A stretch of DNA of 64,000 nt from Apodospora peruviana (taxonomy: Eukaryota; Ascomycota; Sordariomycetes; Sordariales; Lasiosphaeriaceae): contig JAUEDM010000007.1 in NCBI GenBank assembly GCA_033439685.1, positions 620,001-684,000 of the forward strand, in the 5' to 3' direction. Made by a program: the position numbers and the translations under genes. Every line of letters starts with the position of its first letter. Position 1 is the first letter of the stretch. The notes under the pieces are model-generated. The model was not told the origin of the DNA and searched no databases. It was given only the letters and a program-made list of their open reading frames with translations. This document shows, one piece after another, positions 13,588-25,509 of this stretch.

Positions 13588-16045
13588 TTACTGCCCCATC
13601 TTCAAATCAGCCACCAACCCCCTGGCGATCCAATCCGCAATCGCCATGTTAGTCACCATGGGATTCACACCACTAGCACTAGGGAAAATACTCGCATCCG
13701 CGACATACAGGTCGGTGGCTTCCCAGACTTTACCCTTGGGATCGACCACACCAGCACCAGGATGGCTGCTCATCCTGCACGAGCCCATCTGGTGCGCCGA
13801 CGTATACGGCGCCGTGGGCGGCGAGTTGCCTGCAGCCCTGATCGTCGCCAGCCAAGCTACGAACTCTGGGTCCGTAACACCCAGATTCAGCCCGCCACTT
13901 CCACCATCGCTCTTGCTGCCATCGCTCTTGTTGCGGACAAACGGTTCCACGCCAGGTAAGAGAGGGCGGATCTCGGTGGCGCCGGTGATGTACAGGATCT
14001 TGGCGATGGCGATGACGCCCTCGAGCGTGTGGGCCGCGTCAAAGGGCGAGATGGTGTAGTCGAGCAGGGGCTTTCCTGTCACGGGGTCGGGGAACACGCG
14101 GCCCGTGTCGCGGTCACGCACGAGCGAGATGAAGCCGTCGAGGTGGCGGTACCGCAGGCTGGCCAGCTTGTAGTCGAGACCGCTTCGCCATGGGAAGTGC
14201 GCGAGGAAGGCGTAAGGCAACATGCAAGTAGGCTCTATCTTGACGCCATGACCGTGGCTATCGAGGTTTTCGAAGCTCGTGCACACGCTTGTGATGGCAG
14301 GGCCTTCCCAGGGTCTCACATCATCTTCATAATAACCGCCAACAAAATTGACGGGATGAAGATGCAGATTGCGGCCGATATGTGGGTTCTGGTTTTGCCA
14401 ACATGTCAGTCAAGGTCTGTGTATAAGATTATCCTTGAAGATGTAGATCAAAATGAAACTGACCTTCAAACCACTTCTCATCAAGAGTATCGGAGTATTC
14501 AGACTTCCAGCGGAGACGATAACCTTTTTAGCCTTGATCACCACTTGACGAGTCTTGCGATCCTCGATCGGTCCTACATTCCCTCCTTTAGCATCTCTGG
14601 AAGTCCATTTCCCCACAACGCCAGTCGCCCGCTTCACCCCAGAAGATTCGTCCCAAAGAACCTTGTCGACAGCAAATCCCTCCACGAACTGGGCTCCGTG
14701 CTTCGCCGCCGCCGGCAACCAGCTCACGGCCGGGCCTTGTTTCTCCGCCCCGCCGCAACCAAGATGGCAGTGCCCGCACCAGTGCTCCTTTCCAGCAGTA
14801 TTCTGCGGACAGACCTTCGCATCCCAGCCCAGCTTGCGCGCACCATCTAGCAGCATCTGACCGCGATGGGTCTGCCTGACGCCAACGTCGCTCGCGCCCA
14901 TGAATTCGCACACGCGGTCCAGGCAGTCCTGGTACTCGGCCGTCTCGAAAAAAGGCAGACCGTGCTCCTCGGCCCACTCGCGGCGGACGTAGCCTTGGGT
15001 CTGCAGACTCACGCTCCAGTTGATGGTGCCGCCGCCGCCCCAGCACGAACCTGCGACCAAGTTGACGGAGCTGTCGATGCTCGTGACGATGCCATTGTTC
15101 TCAAAGAGGTGGTACGACCCTTGCTCCTGGGTCATGGGCAGCTGATCGGGTGAGTAGTAATAGCCCTTGTCTACAACCACGACGCGGTATCCCGCTTCGG
15201 CGAGTATCTTGGCCGAGACGCCGCCACCGCAGCCGGAGCCAACGATGACCACATCCGTCTCTAAGACCGCGGGCTCGGTCTCTGCGCCAGTGAACTGCAA
15301 AAAGGCAAAGTCCTCGGTCTTGCCCGCCTTCCAGTTGACCGGAACGTCCGGGTATCCGCTTATACTTTTGAACAAGGGGTTCGTCTGCAGCCAGACCACC
15401 TTGGCAAGAATGGTGAAGGTTTTGAAGAGGACCCGCGGAGTGCCGAACCAGGACTTGCTCCAGCTTTGCAGGATCGCTTCCCGGACGTGGATGGATTGGT
15501 CCTGAATCGGGGTCACATAGCCAGTGAGAATGAAGCTGCCAGGTCGTGTTCTACGTAGAGACAGGTAATGATGTTAGTGTGAGTTCGCATGGACTATTAT
15601 ACGATTCATAATCATCATCAGCACGGAGAGAGCTGGTTATGTGTCGTCTAGCTTACGAGAGAGCGGTCAAAACGCCACCGAGTTGTGTCCGGGCTGAGGC
15701 CGGAGTCCCACAGAGGATCCGGCAGACTCCGGCCAGGAAATTAGGATCATTGGAAGGCCGGTCGGCGAGATAGGCTTCGAAGACATCGGCCGAGGGAGCA
15801 CCGGTCATCTTAGTGTCAGCTCCGCTGGTGAGCTGTTGGAGCCGGCCATCGGGAATTCCATATTCTGTCTTGACGTCCTTGACCTTGGACGCTGCGGTAA
15901 TGGGAGGGATCACAGCGTCAAGAAGGGCTCGCAGCACGGCCCATTGTGTCTCGTTGAAGAAGTCTCCGGCCGGAGGTGGCGGCATCCCGGGCGGACTCGG
16001 ACCGGTCCCGGACGCGGCAGTGATGCCAGTGGATGACGACGACAT
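13588..16045 (-). CDS. Long-chain fatty alcohol oxidase (GMC oxidoreductase)
   Basis: This FAD flavoenzyme oxidises long-chain primary alcohols to aldehydes with oxygen, producing H2O2 (EC 1.1.3.20 family), usually in peroxisomes or membranes during omega-oxidation of alkanes and fatty acids. Exons are 15657-16045, 14464-15550 and 13588-14388 (introns GTAAGC...TAG and GTCAGT...CAG), giving 758 residues. The FAD-binding glycine motif GSGCGGG is at about residues 234-240, preceded by the VVIV strand. The GMC C-terminal module has TSAHQMGSCRM with the catalytic histidine, and the closing DLYVADASIFPSASGVNPM motif. The roughly 130-residue N-terminal extension before the FAD motif is typical of the alcohol-oxidase subfamily and distinguishes it from glucose or choline oxidases. 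It is divergent from the elongase at 18146. Confidence 0.88.
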
Positions 16046-18145
16046 TTTTGGGGTTCCGTATACGTGTGAAGCGGAATGTATAATTCAAGGATGGAGTCAA
16101 GATGGAGTTACTACGCCACCCCGATGGCGAACTTGTAGTTATTCAAGCATCGAGAGGGACGAACTGGACAACGAAGGGCGTTCGTGTCGCGCCACGGCCA
16201 CGTCTGATCGCGGTCTTAGTACGTTGGACCTTAGTGTATCCGTAAGCTTCTTACGCATCAAGAATGCGGGGAAGCGCCAATCAACTAGACCAGACTCAGT
16301 AATTTTACGTTGAAAGGAAGATCAGATGGCCCCAAAGATGTCAAAGAAGCCTCGGTCATTTCGAGATTGACCTGGCCCCCGTTTTGGGATGCACCTATTG
16401 CGCGACTCGACTGTCAAACAACTGAGTCTCATGAGGTGAGGAAAGCTGAATTGATGCATAACTGGTGTCCTTGATGGTGTAGGTGACGAGGGGGTTTAAA
16501 GCGTTTGAGTGCGCTCATCCGATAAATCTGCCATCCCCACAAATGAGTTGGGTCAATCTCGATGACATTTTGACATGTGCAAGTTGAGATGCATTTCGAG
16601 GAACCACGCCAAGGGAACCATGTCGAGACGTCATCGTGTCAGCCGTCGAATCATGAGCCTCATATTGTTCATGTATATGGGGCCTGATTCTCAAGAGGCA
16701 AGTGCCTGCCAAGACTCAAGAAGGTTATCACGTAAGACGGCCAGCTGTGTTGTGCTTTTGGATGGGCTACAGCCTGTAATCCGTACAAAAATCCCGAAGT
16801 CCCAAGGAGCGGGAAGGTGCCATCATGCAGCAGCATCCAGATGTTGGGGAAGTGTGGATCTTGTGTGGGTTTACAACACTTTTTCCCTCAATTTTTTGTT
16901 GAATTGAGATCCAGCGAATGGGAAGCCTCGTGATGCTGTGTCCTGTGTGTTAGTGGAACCCTGCCCGCGTGACAACCTCGGGATCGGGTAAGAGCGAGCT
17001 CCAAAGGCTCCAGAACTGTGCTCACCTCAACGTTGTCTGAACATCTGATAACGCATTGCACATTTGCCATGTCAGTGGCAACCACCAAGAAAACTCCCAT
17101 CTTCTTATTCGAGTTTGGCTCACCGAGAGCCTGCCAGGCCAACCTTGGCGTCGCTTTTGCGAGTCCACAATTGTTGCCATGTCTCATTCGAGCTGTTCTC
17201 GAGGAAGGTAGGCCCGTGGGAAACTACCGGAACGGCCTGAACCTTCGCTGCGCAAGGCAATGCCTTCCCATCCAGGCCGTGCCATCGCCATTTCCTTCCA
17301 TCCGCAGTTCCCCGTGGTTAGCTCAAGGCAGGCTCGACGGACATCATCGAATCACTCCGATAAGCTTCACCGGCTGTCGATGCCGGGGTGACGCTGGAGC
17401 GTCGAGCCCCAGCTAGCCGTCCACATTCTTCAACCTTATTAAAGCTTTGGACCTCGGCGCCGTGGTGGGGTTCCATCTCGAGAGGCCGAGAGGCACCAGA
17501 TCTCTTTATCTATCCACACTGCCCAGCGCAGAGATCCCTGATTCTTGAAGATCTAGGGTCTGGCACCTTGTCGGTGTCCATGCCGGGAAGGTCCAAGTCC
17601 AGCCCAAGTGTGCATTGAAGGTAATGTCAAGCAACAGCAAGTCAAGCCAGCAAATGCCCTGAACTGTGAGCGTTCCATCAGAGAAATTTTTGAGAGCAAC
17701 ATTTGAAGACCCGGCCGATTGAATCGCCTTCAATCACCTTTTTGCCTTTCGCTCTTTTCTCCTGTGCAGACAATGAACTGCCTGCCAGCTACATCTGTAC
17801 TACAAAAGAGATCATCTCTGCTTTCCGCTCTTGTCTTGCTCTTTACACAGTACCAGTACGGGATATCACATTCTTTACTTTTTCCCTAATTGAGGATCCA
17901 GAGCTCCAGCCGGCCCCCTATCCGCCTTTTACGCCACCCGCCCTACCGGTCTGCCGAGGCGTGTTCCCACACCCCTGGCTAGTGTGACACGCAGATTGGA
18001 CGATCTGGAAAACGTTGGGATCTCGAAGACGGAGCTGTTTGTATAACAAACCGAATTCCTCGTCCACCAGCGCCTTTTCTCAACTCGGACTGTTCAACCA
18101 CCACCCAATTGAGCAAGCAAACTGAGAAGGAAGCTCATCATCACC
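16046..18145. other. Shared divergent promoter region, 2.1 kb
   Basis: Lies between the divergent starts of the alcohol oxidase and the elongase. No domain-bearing frame is seen. The 17018-17416 frame on the + strand has no recognisable product. Pyrimidine-rich sequence at 17880-18145 is consistent with the promoter and leader of the elongase. Confidence 0.55.
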
Positions 18146-19653
18146 ATGGCGTTCCAGTCTTCGGCCTTCTTTTCGCTGCCCAGCGCTGAACTCTTCTCCT
18201 TCCCGCCCAGCACCGATCCGGCATTTGTGACTCCACCCCCACCAAATTCGATCCCTTTCGCGCCCCCATTCGCCATCCCTGACCATGTTTACCAGGCGGT
18301 GCTACCCGCAAAAGTGCCTCTCACCATTGCCGCCCTCTATGCCGTCACCGCCAAGCTTCTGAACGCCTACAACAAGTCGACCGGCAAGAAGCCCTGGGGC
18401 ATCAGCAAGACCAAGACCTTCAAGGCCTTTGTCATTGCCCACAATGTCTTCCTCGCTGTCTACTCTGCTTGGACATTTTGGGGCATGCTGGGCACCCTTC
18501 GCCGCAGCATGGTCAGCCCCCTTGGTCCTCACGGCCTTGCCGGCTTTGCCGACTCGGTGTGTCAGCTCAATGGTCCCGGTGGTCTAGGAAATGCCGTCTT
18601 TTACAACCAGGAGACCGAATCCTGGCAATCGTATTCTCCGTACGCCGGCTTTGAGAAGGACGGATACCCGAGCAAGCTCGATACCGGCCGCATCTGGAAC
18701 GAGGGTCTCGCTTTCTACGGCTGGATCTTCTACCTCAGCAAGTTCTACGAGGTCCTCGATACTTTTATCATCCTCGCCAAGGGCAAGTTCAGCTCGACCC
18801 TGCAGACCTACCATCATGCTGGAGCCATGATGTGCATGTGGGCTGGTATGCGCTACATGTCTGCCCCGATCTGGATGTTTGTGTTTGTCAACTCTGGCAT
18901 CCACGCCATGATGGTAAGCTTCCCATTTTCGTCTGCGTCATTTGGTGTTAGACCACAGGCTAACAGACTTTCTAGTACACTTACTACACCGTGACGGCGT
19001 TCAACATCCGTGTGCCCATGCTCATCAAGCGCTCGTTGACCACGATGCAGATCACCCAGTTCCTGGTTGGCGCTTCGTATGCCATGGCTCACTCCTTCGT
19101 CTCTTACTATGTTCCCGCTATCGTTGAAGTCGACGAGAAGGCGGCTTCCGACTCGGCCTCGGCAGCTGTTAACGGCACCACTGCCGCCATTATCGACGGT
19201 GCCCGGGCTTACCTCTTTGGAAGCGTCACCCGTCTAACTGGGGCCGATGGTGCGCCATCTGAGGTCGTGTCTAGTGTTGATGCGGCCAGGTCCGTGTCCG
19301 GACGACAGGCTGTGCCTTGCGTCACTGGCAGCGCCCAAACTTTTGCCATCTGGCTCAACGTACTCTACCTTGCGCCTTTGACCTACCTTTTTGTCAGCTT
19401 CTTCATTAACAGCTACCTCCGCCAAAGCAATGCCGCCGACAAGCAGGCTGCCAGAAATGGTCCTACCGCTCGCCGCCTGAGCAATAATGTTGTCATGGCC
19501 GAGAAGGCGGGCTGGGAGGCTGCCAAGAATGTTGAGCGCGAGGTGTATGGCCAGGGTAGCGAGCAGGCTATTGAGAGCGACGAGGGCGCCGCTGTTCGTC
19601 GTGGAAAGGCCAATGGCAAGGCCAACGGCCGGACGCTGCGCAGCCGCCCATAA
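18146..19653 (+). CDS. ELO-family very-long-chain fatty acid elongase
   Basis: This is the condensing enzyme of the ER fatty-acid elongation cycle, joining malonyl-CoA to a long-chain acyl-CoA (3-ketoacyl-CoA synthase). Two exons, 18146-18913 and 18976-19653, are separated by a 62-nt GTAAGC...TAG intron, giving 481 residues. The diagnostic features are KFYEVLDTFIILAKGK followed by LQTYHHAGAM, which carries the conserved histidine box, then WMFVFVNSGIHAMMYTYY across the splice, with several hydrophobic segments. The C-terminus is long and hydrophilic, ending Lys/Arg-rich (last 40 residues), with dibasic residues that could serve ER retrieval. It is longer than the usual 300-350 residues because of an N-terminal extension and a loop near residues 325-395. 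Substrate chain length cannot be judged. Confidence 0.92.
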
Positions 19654-20194
19654 ATGGACGATGGTGGCTATAGAGGATGGCCGAGTGAGCTTCGCACAGA
19701 CGAGTCAGAATGGGAGTTGATAAGAGGTTCATGGCCCAAATTTCCGCGCGGACACACAAGTGAAGAGGCGCCTCACTAGGAAAGGTGTCGAACTGGATCT
19801 CCTTGCCCTGTTCGCGATACCTCTTTTCTCATCTCATCTTCACCAGCCCCGCCCACATCCAACCTAATTGGATCCATACACGAGAGCAAAAAAAGGGATG
19901 ACAAAGCGAATGCATTTTTATGTGTACTAGGGCTAATCTTTTTAACGAATCATTTTTTCTTCTTTTTCTCTTGAGACTCTTGTTAAGAATGGAGGGCGGC
20001 CTAGAAGGGGAACTTGCTTTCGATTTAAAAAGAGGAGAGAAAACAAAATCTGGTGATTTCGTTGCATAGGGAGGCTGGGGCCAGGCAAGGCAGGGCAAGG
20101 CAAACGGGGCGTCAAACTTGGTGTGCTATTTTGTGGGTTTGGTTTACACTAGAAAAGGAGCGACGCATAGCTGTTTTGGCTTTCACCTTTCAAT

Positions 20195-20337
20195 ATCAAT
20201 TCAAAGATACTGTTCAACGTTATGATGATAATCCTGAGTTAACCGCTTGGGAGACGGTGTTCCTTTCTATCAATTACAAGATACTGTTCACCGGTATGAT
20301 GATGAACCTGAGTACCTTGACCACTTGCAAGACGGTG
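20195..20337. repeat. Imperfect tandem duplication of about 65-69 bp
   Basis: Two adjacent copies start at 20195 (ATCAATTCAAAGATACTGTT) and 20269 (ATCAATTACAAGATACTGTT), both continuing through a TATGATGAT block and ending in GACGGTG. In one frame each copy reads with shared residues D-T-V-x-R-Y-D-D-x-P-E, so they may descend from a coding repeat, but the two copies are no longer in the same open frame. Confidence 0.7.
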
Positions 20338-20483
20338 ACGAATTCGATACCATTTACTCGTTGGCTTCCCTTTCGAACATATCCTGTATGATGGCATTGG
20401 ATGGGTAAGTCAAAGCTCCAAGGCCAGTCAGTCAGTACTAGCTGCAAGTAGAAACTCAAAAGGGACTCTGTAAAGAGGTATTT

Positions 20484-20530
20484 GCAAACAAACAACCTGC
20501 AAACAAACAACCTGCAAACAAACAACCTGC
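20484..20530. repeat. 15-bp minisatellite, three copies
   Basis: The unit GCAAACAAACAACCT occurs three times head to tail (20484-20528), with the start of a fourth copy. It is non-coding on either strand as far as can be seen. Confidence 0.9.
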
Positions 20531-21693
20531 AATCCTTGACAGGGGGTTTGTGATTCGGCTCGCATCAGGATAGATGCACCTCTGCTGGGATTTAGAACCT
20601 TCTGTAGGTACAGTTACTTTGCCAGCTCCTGGTCTGGACTACCGTAGAAAACACTTTTGGGTCTTGCATCATCCATAATCTGATTTCCCCTTTGACGCAT
20701 ACATACTTCAAGATCGTCAGTGTCAAGCCAATTGTACAGGCAATGTTGATGAACCAGATCTACACCTCCGCTGGAACTTAAAACCCTAGTCTGGAACGGA
20801 GGACGATCAACTGAATCACGTTGATGTCGGTCAGGCTCGAGAGAGGGATGGGACTGGACTGGACTGGACTGGAAAAAGACCGCACGCAGTAACAATTATA
20901 ATTATGTTGTATAATAACAAGAACACCCACGCACAGCAGAGCATCACCACCCCCCTCTACTTGAGATATCAGATCCCAATCACGACCCCTCATCTTCCAC
21001 CACTAACTTACTCCTGTCCCTCCCTCTCTCTGCTACCGTGAACCGACCACCCAGTCACCCACACATCCCTTCCTAGCTTGTTAAAATCATAAAACAAGCC
21101 ATTGATATATAACTCAAGTCCCACACACCTGTCAGACAACAAAATTCAAGGCAGCGGGGGAAAAAATAAGAGCAGATGTAGCGACACGACAAAAACAGAA
21201 AGTCATAGCATGAAATCCGAACAACTCTTCCCCACCGATTATCCCTTAATAACCTATCCAAACTCCCATGACAGAAAGAGAAACCATTAATGAAATGCAA
21301 ACCAGAACCGAACCGAACCAGATCCATCCAACGGGAAAAGGAAACCGAGAACGAGAACGACGCATTCGAGAAGTGGGTAGGTGTCGTCGTCAGTTGGTCA
21401 ATATAATCGGTGTTGTGTGTCGGTGTGGATATAGAAGGAAAAATTGGATAGACGACCCTCGTAAGAGATATTGTCTAACCTGGTATCGTAAATCGGGAAA
21501 TCCGTCTATACCGTCTGTATTCTATGCCCCTCCATCTGCTCTGACTCTTCTCTGACTCTCTCTCTCCCGAAATGCGAAAATGTCTCTCCCTCATCTAGTT
21601 TATATCGAATTCTGCACCCAGGTAGGTAGGCCGTCTCGGTCATTAAATAAGAGAAACAGTGTTGAAATGTTGTTGTTGTCGTTGTTGACAACC

Positions 21694-22674
21694 TCAAAAA
21701 GTGCTCCAATTCCAATCTCTGGGAACACTATGCGCCGCATCAGGGGTGATAGGCAACCTCATATTGGCAGCGGTAGTCGGCGACGTAACGATCGGGCTCC
21801 TCGGAACTCCTTCACCCCCAGCAGTGTTGTTATTGCCATCCGCCGAGCCCACACTACTCGACGCCTGGCTGTTCGTCCGGCTGCGCCACTCCTTGAACTG
21901 CGAGTAGCAGTGCGGACAAGCCCTACTTGGAATACCTCTCGGATTATAGTTTGCGTCCTGGTCGAGAGGGATATAGTATCCACTGTGCGAGTCGCAAAAT
22001 ATGTTTCCGCACTTTCGGCAGTGATGCCGGCGCGTGAAAGTTGAAAAGTACTTTTTGCATGTCGCGTGGTCGCAGACGGCCGATTCCTGGTCGGGCTTTA
22101 AGGAGTGTCAGTCACATGCAAAACGGTGCAGTGTACCAGCTCGACGTGGCACGAATTCGGAGTTGAGACAAACTCCAGGGCTGGAACATACCTTCCAGTG
22201 CTTCCGCGTCGGTGTTCCGGTGGGTTTCGGAAACAAGTCCAGATTCCAGTCGGCGTCGTCACCGCCGCCGTCGACGCACTTGCCGCTATCGCCGGTGGAT
22301 CTCCTGCTCAGCCTGCCTATTGTCGCCGCGCCGAGGCTAATGAAGCTGGTGTTTGGTCGCAGCGTGCGGTCCATCGCGGCGGTCTCCTCTTCCTCCCCGT
22401 CGCCGGTGGCGGCCTTGGGTCTTGGGGGTGGTGCTTTCGATGGGAACTCGGTCGGGCGCAAGACGGCGGGCATGTAGTTTGGCCGTTTCTGGCGTTGGAT
22501 GTAGTTCTTTGGGGAGATTGGCGATGTGTTGCCCGATGTGCTGAGCGGCGAGATCTGGGGGGTGTAGGTTGTGTGAGAGGCGGTCGAAGGCTGTTGGAAC
22601 GCGATCTGTTGCTGATAGTGTTGCTGTTGCTTCTGGTGGTCCGGCAGCCGGGGCATTATAAAGTCGGTAGCCAT
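21694..22674 (-). CDS. FYVE-type zinc-finger protein
   Basis: FYVE domains bind phosphatidylinositol 3-phosphate on endosomal and vacuolar membranes; this is probably a membrane-trafficking or TORC1/vacuole factor. Two exons, 22192-22674 and 21694-22095 (98-nt intron GTATGT...AAG), give 294 residues. The intron sits just before the finger. After joining, HWKPD leads into the first cysteine pair, then RRHHCRKCG (the phosphoinositide-binding signature), a further Cys and a final CPHC pair (residues about 158-228). The N-terminal half is Gln/Pro/Ser-rich and disordered, and the last 65 residues are also low-complexity, ending WNWSTF. The first zinc pair is spaced C-x4-C rather than the usual C-x2-C. 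No other domain is present. Confidence 0.88.
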
Positions 22675-24783
22675 TATGACGTGTGGTTATTGCGGACAAC
22701 CGATGGCCGTCGCAAGACTAATGATCAGTCGAAGTCGAGATGGTTGAAGCTGGTGGCTGATTGCGGAGTGGAGGTCTCCCGAGGATCGCACGGATGGCTT
22801 CTGATCGCGTCTTTTGGGTGCAAACAAGCCGGTGCAGGTGTAGCCTTTGAGCTACCACGTTGCCAGACACAAGTCGCAGGGTGCAAGGACAGAGAGGTTG
22901 TCAAGTGATTATTAAAGAAGTCGCCTTCTCAGAAAGGAGGCGAGAGACGGGAGAGTAAGGTACTCGGAGCAGAGGTAGCGTAGCAGCGTAACCTCTACTC
23001 GGCAATTAGTGGAGCGGAACCAGAACTAGGGGTTCTCGGGGTACAGCTGGATAAAAGTGTCAATGGCCTGTCTCGGGCGGGTGCCAGACTTTAGCGTGTA
23101 CTCTTATTATTTGTCTCGAATGAAAGGGTAACGGAAGGCGAGGTGAAGCTGAAGGTGAAGGTGAGGACAATGGACAATGAATTGATTAGAAGCGTTATCG
23201 CTTCTTAATAAGTTATCTTTCTTAATATGGGAGGTGGGCACGCCAAATTGCCCGTACAACGTTCGACGGCATCGAGAGGGATCTTGCAGGGAACAAAGCC
23301 AGTTAAGAGAGGGGATGGGGTCCATCAACTCTGGATCCAGAGAATGAGATCGCTGGGTGCAAAGAGCGGTGGAGCCAGCAGAGAGGACGGTTGATGGTTG
23401 GAGTGGATGAGTTGAATGAGTGCACATCCGCCCGACGAAACCCTGTCCCTGCCTCTCTCACAAGTAATCCCCAAGATGGAAAGTGCTCTTCTGCTTCTCT
23501 TTTCCTTCTCAGCGTCTGAGGCCCAATGTTCCACTTTGCTTTTTGGGTTGCGCTGAGCTGACCGCTACGATTCATTTACCGGCAACCCGAGGTGGCTTCG
23601 ACAGAGTGTCCCATGTATAACCCGGGCTGATATCCGGGTTCCCGGCTTATCAGCGCAAACCAAAGTGTCAGACATGGACTGATAGCAAACCGAGACGGAG
23701 AAGGAGGCGGCTCCTGCCGTCGCTGCGTCGCACCACCACATTGCAAAATTACATGCACTTCCTACACACCGGCCGGCCGATGACATGGGGCCATTTAACT
23801 CTTATGAGGAGAGGAGGAGGAGAGGAGGGGTTTACAATGCACCAGCATTGCAGCAATGGCGAGGCTTGCTCCTTGCATCGGATCGGATGCACGACGTAAG
23901 GATTACGGTGAACAAAACCGCCGGTTGCTGTCCAATGAAGCCTTTGCGAACCAAGGTGCCCCGTCCCGCTAGTTCTCGACAACAACGGTCGAGACCGAGG
24001 CCAGAGACAAAGCAACTCCACTTTGCCCGGTGTTCTTGACTCTCGCTGACACTCTCGACTGCTCCCCGTTGCAAGTCGAGGAAGTCGAGGCGACTTCTCA
24101 AAACACATTTGCTACGTGTTTAGAGTGTGCAATATCGTTTAATTGCCTTTGCACTTTAGGACTCAAGAATAGCTTCAGAATTGGGTTTAGATTTCCTTAC
24201 CCCCCGCTTTCACGATACCGATAAACTGTACGGAATACATGTCATGTCCTCCGAGTTAAGGTTTGCTGGAGCCGCAAGCCGCGCCGTCCAGATGGGCACG
24301 TGGACTCGGCTTAGACCAGCAGCTGGCGCCTGATTGGCACCTGTCAGGCTGTCAGCGGCTGCGCGGGGTCCCGGTATGTGTTTCGACCGACGCCCCGTGG
24401 TGGCTTGCTCACAGGCTGGCCGCCAGTTCGACGCACCCCAGGCTGACGAAGCGGGTCCGATGTTGGCGGCTGTCATTTGCATCTCAACATCACCACCTAA
24501 TAAACCACCGAGCCGACACCTACCCTGCCATCAACGATACCTAATAAAGTTCACCAACTCCACCGAGGCGGTAAATCGACGATACCCAACCTGCCGTAAT
24601 AACACCACCCCAACAAACGAAGGAGAGCTCGCATCGACGCATCTGCGCCGGCCAGTCTGTCACCACCTCCCACGTCATCTGCAACTCCCCCTCGACCAGC
24701 ATCGTTTGCGACGGCCGAAAGAACGAATATCAAACCCTCGATTTATAACGAACCTTGTTGGATCCCCATAACATACCGTCAAA
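22675..24783. other. Divergent intergenic region, 2.1 kb
   Basis: Lies upstream of both the FYVE gene (-) and YKT6 (+). Frames here are short and on both strands, without a recognisable domain. C/A-rich sequence at 24480-24780 is consistent with the promoter and leader of YKT6. Confidence 0.6.
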
Positions 24784-25509
24784 ATGAAGGTGTACTACAT
24801 CGGAGTACGTAGCACACTACAACTCGCGCAAACCCGAAACCGCTTCTCAATCACTAACCACTGCCCTGCAACCGTAGGTCCTAAACAACACGCAAAAGCC
24901 AGCCCTCCAGCTGTGCGCCGAATATGAGCTCTCCGAGTTTTCGAGGTTCACACGAGACCAGTACGGCAACTTCATGACAATGATCAGCAAGACGGTCGCC
25001 GAGCGGACCAAGCCAGGCCAGAGGCAGAGCGTCGAGGAGCAAGACTACGTGATACACTGCTATGGCCGGTCCGAAGGCGTTGCCGGAGTGATCATCACGA
25101 AGGAGTACCCTAATCTCGCTGCGCATTCCGTTCTCTCGAAACTGATGGACCAGTTCCTCGCGGAAAAGCCGGTGGCGACGATCAAGGCGGCCACGACGGA
25201 CAATTCGTTGCCCTTTCCTGCGCTGAAGGAGTATATCACTAAATATCAGGACGCCAACAACGCGAGCAGTATCGCCAAGATCCAGCAGGAGCTGGATGAG
25301 ACCAAGATTGTGCTACATAAGGCTATTGATAGTGTATGTTCTCCTCAACAGTGTGGGGAAGTTGTGTGCTAATGATTCTGGTGGGATAGGTCTTGCAACG
25401 CGGCGAAAAGCTCGACGACTTGGTTGCCAAGAGCTCGGATTTGAGCGCGCAGAGCAAGATGTTTTACAAGAGTGCGAAGAAGCAGAATTCTTGCTGTGTC
25501 GTTATGTAG
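24784..25509 (+). CDS. YKT6: v-SNARE YKT6
   Basis: YKT6 is the lipid-anchored R-SNARE acting in ER-Golgi, intra-Golgi, vacuolar and autophagosome fusion. Three exons, 24784-24804, 24878-25333 and 25390-25509, give 198 residues, the usual family length. The 7-codon first exon encodes MKVYYIG and is followed by GTACGT...TAG. The second intron is GTATGT...TAG. The N-terminal longin domain occupies residues 1-135. The SNARE motif follows, with the zero-layer arginine in VLQRGEKLDDLV, and the C-terminus ends in Cys-Cys-Val-Val-Met, the CaaX box with adjacent palmitoylation cysteine that replaces a transmembrane anchor. All diagnostic elements are intact. Confidence 0.96.

Larger units (their letters stand above)
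19654..21693. other. Intergenic region, 2 kb, with small repeats
   Basis: Lies between two convergent 3' ends. It holds an imperfect direct duplication (20195-20259 and 20269-20337), a 15-bp minisatellite (20484-20530) and a GGACT pentamer repeat (20851-20873). No complete gene is seen. Confidence 0.6.

Noticed and set aside
13646..15505. Long + strand frames opposite the alcohol oxidase
   Set aside because: They are antisense shadows of a high-GC gene with clear GMC motifs on the - strand.
17018..17416. 132-codon + strand frame between alcohol oxidase and elongase
   Set aside because: No recognisable domain, codon use unlike neighbours, no splice context.
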